This document shows, piece after piece, positions 60,193 through 64,000 of a stretch of 64,000 nucleotides of DNA. Location: contig CAKRRN010000003.1 in assembly GCA_934394435.1 (NCBI GenBank), forward strand, positions 65,080-129,079, read 5' to 3'. The notes under the pieces are model-generated. The model had not been told where the DNA came from and searched no databases. It saw only the letters and a program-made list of their open reading frames with translations. A program made the position numbers and the translations under genes. Each line of letters opens with the position of its first letter. Positions within the stretch are counted from its first letter, which is position 1. Origin of the DNA: an uncultured Bacteroidaceae bacterium (GTDB lineage Bacteria > Bacteroidota > Bacteroidia > Bacteroidales > Bacteroidaceae).

Positions 60193-63171
60193 ATGACTCT
60201 AAAGGATACCTCCTTTGTGGATCTGATGCTTAGACGCATTTGCAACGTCCTTATTATAGCCAATCCTTACGATGCTTTTATTTTGGAGGATGATGGGCGT
60301 GTAGATGAGAAGATCTTTTCGGAATATGCACGTCTTGGACTTCGCTTTCCTCCGCGCTTCATACAAGTGGCCTGCCAGCATGCGGCAGAATTGCACATGG
60401 CTACAGAAAAGATTGATTTAGTTATTTGTATGCCTGCAGCTGAGGATAACAGTGTGTTTGACATAGCGCGTTCTATCAAACATGATTATCCAAGCGTTCC
60501 GATTGTGGTGCTTACACCGTTTAGTCATGGTATTACCCGACGCATGCAGAACGAGGATCTCTCTGCTTTTGAATATGTGTTTTGTTGGTTGGGCAATACA
60601 GAGTTGTTGCTGAGTATCATCAAACTGATGGAAGACCGTATGAATCTGGAGCACGACATCCGAAGTGCTGGGGTGCAAATGATTCTTTTGGTGGAAGATA
60701 GTATTCGGTTTTATAGTAGTATCTTGCCTAATCTCTATCGTTTCGTATTACAGCAGAGCTTAGAGTTTGCAACCGAAGCACTCAATGCTTCGCTGGAAAC
60801 CCTTCGTATGCGTGGTCGTCCAAAAATCGTGTTGGCACGCAACTATGAGGAGGCGTGGGAACTCTATCAGAAGTTCTCTAATAATACGTTGGGCGTTATC
60901 AGTGACTGTCGGTTCCCACTCTATGCTGGGGCTGAGAAGAATGAAGAGGCAGGCTTCAAACTACTGAGTGCTATCCGCCAGACAGATCCCTATATCCCCT
61001 TGATTATGGAGTCTGCTGAAAGAGACAAGGAAGTCCTTGCCCATGAGTGTAAGGCGCATTTCATCGATAAGAACTCTAAGAAGATGGATGTGGACTTGCG
61101 TGCGCTCATACTTAAATATTTCGGTTTCGGAGATTTCGTGTTTCGCGATCCGGATACCATGCAGGAGCTTATACGTGTGCACAACCTCAAGGACTTGCAG
61201 GATAATATCATGACAGCACCCACCAGAAGCTTGCTCTATCATATCACTCACAACAACGTCAGCCGTTGGCTTGCCAGTCGTGCTCTCTTCCCTATTTCAG
61301 AATTTCTCAAGGGGATTACTTGGGAGAGCCTACAGGATGTAGATGCTCATCGGCAAATTATCTTAGATGCCATCGTTGCATATAGGCGGATGAAGAATCA
61401 GGGAGTGGTGGCTGTGTTTCAGCGCGAGCGTTTTGACCGTTACTCAAACTTTGCACGTATCGGCGATGGCAGTTTGGGAGGCAAGGGGCGTGGTCTGGCT
61501 TTTATTGATCATATACTCAAGCGCCATACGGACCTTAACGAGATGGAGGGGGTGACGGTGCGAATCCCTAAAACCGTTGTGCTCTGTACAGACATCTTTG
61601 ATGAATTCATGGATGATAATGACCTCTATCAGGTGGCTCTGAGTGATATCCCTGATGAAGAAGTCTTGCAGCATTTCCTTCGTGCACGTCTTCCTATGCG
61701 CCTTTTGGGCGATCTCGAAGCCTTCCTGCAGGTGGTAGACGGTCCGATAGCGGTGAGAAGTAGTAGCTTGCTGGAGGATTCGCATTACCAACCGTTTGCA
61801 GGTGTGTATAGTACCTATATGGTACCTTATGCATCTGATAAATACGAACGCCTGTCTATGCTTTCTCAGGCCATACGCGGTGTCTATGCCAGTGTCTATT
61901 ACCAGGCCAGCAAGGATTATATGACTGCTACGAGCAATGTGATAGACCAAGAGAAGATGGCTGTCATACTACAAGAGGTGGTGGGCGAGCAGCATGCCGA
62001 CCTTTTCTATCCCCTTATCAGTGGAGTGGCACGCAGTATAAACTATTATCCCATCGGTGATGAGGTGGCAGAGGAGGGTACGGTGTCTCTTGCTATGGGA
62101 TTGGGCAAGTATATAGTCGACGGAGGGGTGAGTCTACGCGTCTGCCCTGCACATCCTCACCAGGTATTGCAGACCAGTGAGATGGAGACCGCCTTGCGCG
62201 ACACTCAGACTCATTTCTTGGCTCTCAAAGCCACTAATCGCCCAGAAATAGATACCCTGCAGGTGGATGATGGCTTCAATCTAGTACGTGTGTCTCTGCG
62301 CGATGCCGAGGAGCATGGCACCCTTCGCTGGATATGTTCCACTTACGACCCCTATGACCAATGCATATATGATGGGTATTACGAGGGGAAAAACCGCAAG
62401 ATACTCTCTTTTGCTGGTGTGCTGCAACATGGAGTGTTTCCCTTGCCCGAACTCATGCAGATGGTGCTGAAGTATGGACAAGACGAGATGCAACGCCCTG
62501 TGGAGATAGAGTTCGCCGTAAACCTGCATCCTGACAAGACGGGAGAGTTCTACATGTTACAGATTCGTCCGATGGTGGACAATCGGATGGACATCAATGA
62601 AGACTTGGCAGCCGTGGCAGACGAGGATTGCCTGCTCCGCTCTCATAATGCTATTGGCAATGGCATTATGACAGATATTTCTGACATTGTGTACGTAAAG
62701 ACCGGGGGCTATTCCCCCTCGCAGAACCCTGCTATTGCAGAAGAGATAGAACGGATAAACCGGACTTTCCTCTCATCCGAAGCCAGACCCGATGCCAATG
62801 GTGACGCCGCAGCCCAATCCGCCTCTTATGTGTTGGTTGGTCCTGGGCGTTGGGGCAGTAGTGACCCTTGGTTAGGTGTGCCTGTCAAATGGCCTCATAT
62901 CAGTGCTGCGCAGGTCATCGTGGAGGCAGGGCTCAATAATTATCAGGTAGACCCCAGCCAGGGTACACACTTCTTCCAGAACCTCACATCCTTAGGCGTG
63001 TGCTATCTGACCATCAACGCCTTTCGTCAGGATGGAGTATACAGACAAGACATACTCAATGCCCTGCCAGCTGTGCAGGAGACAGAGCATGTGCGCCATG
63101 TACACCTCCCCCAACCCCTGACCATCAAGGTTGATGGCCGTCATAAGGAGGCTGTTGTATTGAGGTCTTGA
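60193..63171 (+). CDS. receiver-domain / PPDK_N ATP-grasp protein (PEP-synthase-like, without phosphohistidine and PEP domains)
   Basis: 992 residues. Residues ~15-140 form a degenerate receiver-like domain. Residues ~160-305 form a second receiver domain whose phosphorylation set looks intact: Glu168-Asp169 in LLVEDS, Asp238 in GVISDCRFP, Ser274 in LIMESAE and Lys293 in FIDKNSKK. From ~420 to ~810 lies a pyruvate-phosphate-dikinase N-terminal ATP-grasp domain (GDGSLGGKGRGLAFID, PIAVRSSSLLEDSHYQPFAG, AVILQEVVGEQH, EIEFAVNL...FYMLQIRP). The swivelling His domain and the PEP/pyruvate barrel of true PEP synthase are missing; the remaining ~180 residues (VLVGPGRWGSSDPWLGVPV) are something else. 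Annotation as PEP synthase is therefore misleading. Follows gdhA by 143 bp. Confidence 0.82.
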   Translation: MTLKDTSFVDLMLRRICNVLIIANPYDAFILEDDGRVDEKIFSEYARLGLRFPPRFIQVACQHAAELHMATEKIDLVICMPAAEDNSVFDIARSIKHDYPSVPIVVLTPFSHGITRRMQNEDLSAFEYVFCWLGNTELLLSIIKLMEDRMNLEHDIRSAGVQMILLVEDSIRFYSSILPNLYRFVLQQSLEFATEALNASLETLRMRGRPKIVLARNYEEAWELYQKFSNNTLGVISDCRFPLYAGAEKNEEAGFKLLSAIRQTDPYIPLIMESAERDKEVLAHECKAHFIDKNSKKMDVDLRALILKYFGFGDFVFRDPDTMQELIRVHNLKDLQDNIMTAPTRSLLYHITHNNVSRWLASRALFPISEFLKGITWESLQDVDAHRQIILDAIVAYRRMKNQGVVAVFQRERFDRYSNFARIGDGSLGGKGRGLAFIDHILKRHTDLNEMEGVTVRIPKTVVLCTDIFDEFMDDNDLYQVALSDIPDEEVLQHFLRARLPMRLLGDLEAFLQVVDGPIAVRSSSLLEDSHYQPFAGVYSTYMVPYASDKYERLSMLSQAIRGVYASVYYQASKDYMTATSNVIDQEKMAVILQEVVGEQHADLFYPLISGVARSINYYPIGDEVAEEGTVSLAMGLGKYIVDGGVSLRVCPAHPHQVLQTSEMETALRDTQTHFLALKATNRPEIDTLQVDDGFNLVRVSLRDAEEHGTLRWICSTYDPYDQCIYDGYYEGKNRKILSFAGVLQHGVFPLPELMQMVLKYGQDEMQRPVEIEFAVNLHPDKTGEFYMLQIRPMVDNRMDINEDLAAVADEDCLLRSHNAIGNGIMTDISDIVYVKTGGYSPSQNPAIAEEIERINRTFLSSEARPDANGDAAAQSASYVLVGPGRWGSSDPWLGVPVKWPHISAAQVIVEAGLNNYQVDPSQGTHFFQNLTSLGVCYLTINAFRQDGVYRQDILNALPAVQETEHVRHVHLPQPLTIKVDGRHKEAVVLRS

Positions 63172-63250
63172 GCCACTTTCCCTGCTCGGGGCGATTTTCT
63201 TCTGTTGACTTCTGTAGCACGAAAAAAAAAGTGTAAAAAAAGATGACATT

Positions 63251-63294
63251 TGCCCGATTGTCCTTGGCGGTAATCGGGCAAATGCGTATATTTG
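63251..63294 (+). promoter_or_regulatory. promoter with overlapping inverted repeat, upstream of the HU-like gene
   Basis: TTG (63264-63266), 20-bp spacer, TATATTTG (63287-63294). A perfect inverted repeat TGCCCGATT (63251-63259) / AATCGGGCA (63272-63280) encloses the -33 element, so it could be an operator or a terminator of the preceding gene. Confidence 0.65.
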
Positions 63295-63313
63295 CGAAAA
63301 GCAAACGAAAAGC

Positions 63314-63356
63314 AAACTATGCGCATAGTTTAACACAAGGGATGCCCATAGTTTGT
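63314..63356. repeat. palindromes in the leader of the HU-like gene
   Basis: AAACTATGCGCATAGTTT (63314-63331) is a perfect 18-bp palindrome, followed by GATGCCCATAGTTTGT. The same words (AAACTATG-CC-CATAGTTT) form units of the array at 53703-53742, so these belong to one family. Confidence 0.75.
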
Positions 63357-63399
63357 TTTGATATATGCGTAATGTTTAACAACCTAAAAAGTAAAAAAT

Positions 63400-63597
63400 A
63401 TGGCATTATCATTATCCAAGGTGAAAGCCTACAACCCTTCCACAAAGGAGCAGGGCTATCGCACCAGCGTCAAGTCCAACGGCAAGGTCGACATGGACAC
63501 CATCGTGGAGTCTGCATGTAAGAATACCACCATGCACAAGGCAGAGCTTCGTATGGCTCACCCGATAAACCAAGGGGGGAGTGGAATACAGAATTAG
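63400..63597 (+). pseudogene. HU-like DNA-binding protein gene interrupted by the mobile element
   Basis: Starts MALSLSKVKAYNPSTKEQGY. Residues 1-52 look like the N-terminal part of the long HU-like proteins of Bacteroidales (a basic N-extension, then RTSVKSNGKVDMDTIVESA and CKNTTMHKAELRM, helices of the HU fold). At base 63555, exactly after this, the element terminus GGCTCACC begins; the last 14 codons are element sequence (AHPINQGGSGIQN) and the frame stops at 63597. The DNA-binding arm and the rest of the HU fold are lost. The remainder should lie beyond the window end, after the element. Family assignment is moderate. Confidence 0.55.
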
Positions 63598-64000
63598 GCT
63601 TTGTAGGCAAGGTAAATATTCAATGTTCAAGTAATATAGTATTCAATAGCCTAGTAATACGTATTAAATGCCCATTGAATATAGTATTAAATGGACAAGT
63701 ATTATAGTATTACTTTTTAGAGAGACTTTTTATTGATTTCCGTAGATACGTTTTCTCACGGTACAAACAGCAAAAAGGTAGACGCACAATCCATTTTGTA
63801 AAACGGTAATAGTGGGCTATCATAATAGTCCTTTTCTTTTTTTCTAACTAGGGAGATATTTTTCTCCAACTAGGGAAATAAAAAGAGCCGTTTTCGTATG
63901 GGTCTTATTATTATATCCTTTGTACAGACAAGCAAGCTGGCTTATAAGTACAGGTTACGCCTGTGGATTTACGTCCGAGACTCCCCCCTGATTTATCGGG
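63555..64000 (+). mobile_element. MITE-like element, copy 3 (runs to the window end)
   Basis: Left end GGCTCACCCGATAAACCAAG at 63555; the window stops at CCCCTGATTTATCGGG, which by alignment to copy 2 is 6 bp short of the right end. Same orientation and core as copy 2 (GACTTTTTATTGATTTCCGT, AAAAAGGTAGACGCAC, paired AACTAGGGAGATA / AACTAGGGAAATA, TTTGTACAGACAAGCAAGCT). Its array slot (~63625-63710) holds GTATTCAATAGCCTAGTAATAC-type units, unlike copy 2. Inserted in the HU-like gene; expected target duplication CTTCGTAT (63547-63554). Confidence 0.85.

Overview
The window is chromosomal DNA from a Bacteroidota bacterium of the order Bacteroidales, most likely Prevotellaceae. Grounds seen directly: promoters of the TAnnTTTG (-7) / TTG (-33) type about 19-21 bp apart; the type IX secretion (T9SS) translocon protein SprA together with three secreted proteins carrying T9SS-like C-terminal tails, two of them of the short GIYTLTG...IIDGRKVLVK style common in Prevotella; the MurF-alanine racemase fusion; lipoproteins; a GH2 beta-galactosidase and a GH20 hexosaminidase. 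No rRNA, tRNA or CRISPR array was seen. The genus assignment is inference.

Layout. 1-5.4 kb: the 3' end of a transglutaminase-type protein, cutC (minus), a secreted beta-propeller-like protein and an amidase (plus), and a secreted EEP-type phosphohydrolase (minus). 5.7-10.8 kb: an outer-membrane beta-barrel and two OB-fold lipoproteins, one with a near-perfect internal duplication. 11.3-15 kb: an LRR-GH20 hexosaminidase fusion, ribosomal protein L31 type B and a lipoprotein nuclease. 15-17.4 kb: the minus-strand operon truA / DMT transporter / DUF3256-like. 17.6-22 kb: a 1455-residue GLUG-repeat surface protein. 22.2-27.4 kb: a glycan locus (FlaA1-type dehydratase, a wrecked nucleotide-sugar dehydrogenase, GT2, sugar transferase, DegT aminotransferase). 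27.7-35.5 kb: sprA. 35.6-39.1 kb: ruvA, a C10 cysteine protease and cysQ. 39.2-42.6 kb: murF-alr and a GSCFA protein (minus). 42.9-44.3 kb: ndk and a LysM/M23 peptidase. 45.4-49.3 kb: the operon DUF1599 / DoxX-MauE / tpiA / SPOR / folE. 49.5-53.5 kb: a large CarboxypepD_reg/macroglobulin-like envelope protein. 54.4-57.5 kb: beta-galactosidase. 57.9-63.2 kb: comF, gdhA and a receiver-ATP-grasp (PEP-synthase-like) protein. 63.4 kb to the end: an HU-like gene cut by a mobile element.

The most unusual content is intergenic. Three copies of a roughly 416-450 bp non-coding element (44485-44886, 53827-54242, 63555-end) share inverted termini starting GGCTCACC; the middle copy is flanked by a perfect 8-bp target duplication (GAAATTTA), and the last copy splits the HU-like gene. 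It behaves like a MITE. Each copy carries, at one fixed internal place, a different small array of tandem palindromic units with a period of about 22-25 bp. Arrays of the same architecture but different arm sequences also stand alone at 10966-11067, 45047-45150, 49270-49370 and 53595-53770. A separate family of gene-end hairpins built on AATCGGTCTAATGACCGATT recurs at 4277, 53541 and 54248, with a remnant near 27625.

Functionally the window is dominated by envelope biology: SprA as T9SS channel with probable cargo, extracellular nuclease and OB-fold lipoproteins with an outer-membrane barrel (possibly nucleic acid or phosphate scavenging), glycoside hydrolases and cell-wall enzymes, next to housekeeping genes (truA, ruvA, ndk, tpiA, folE, gdhA, rpmE2).
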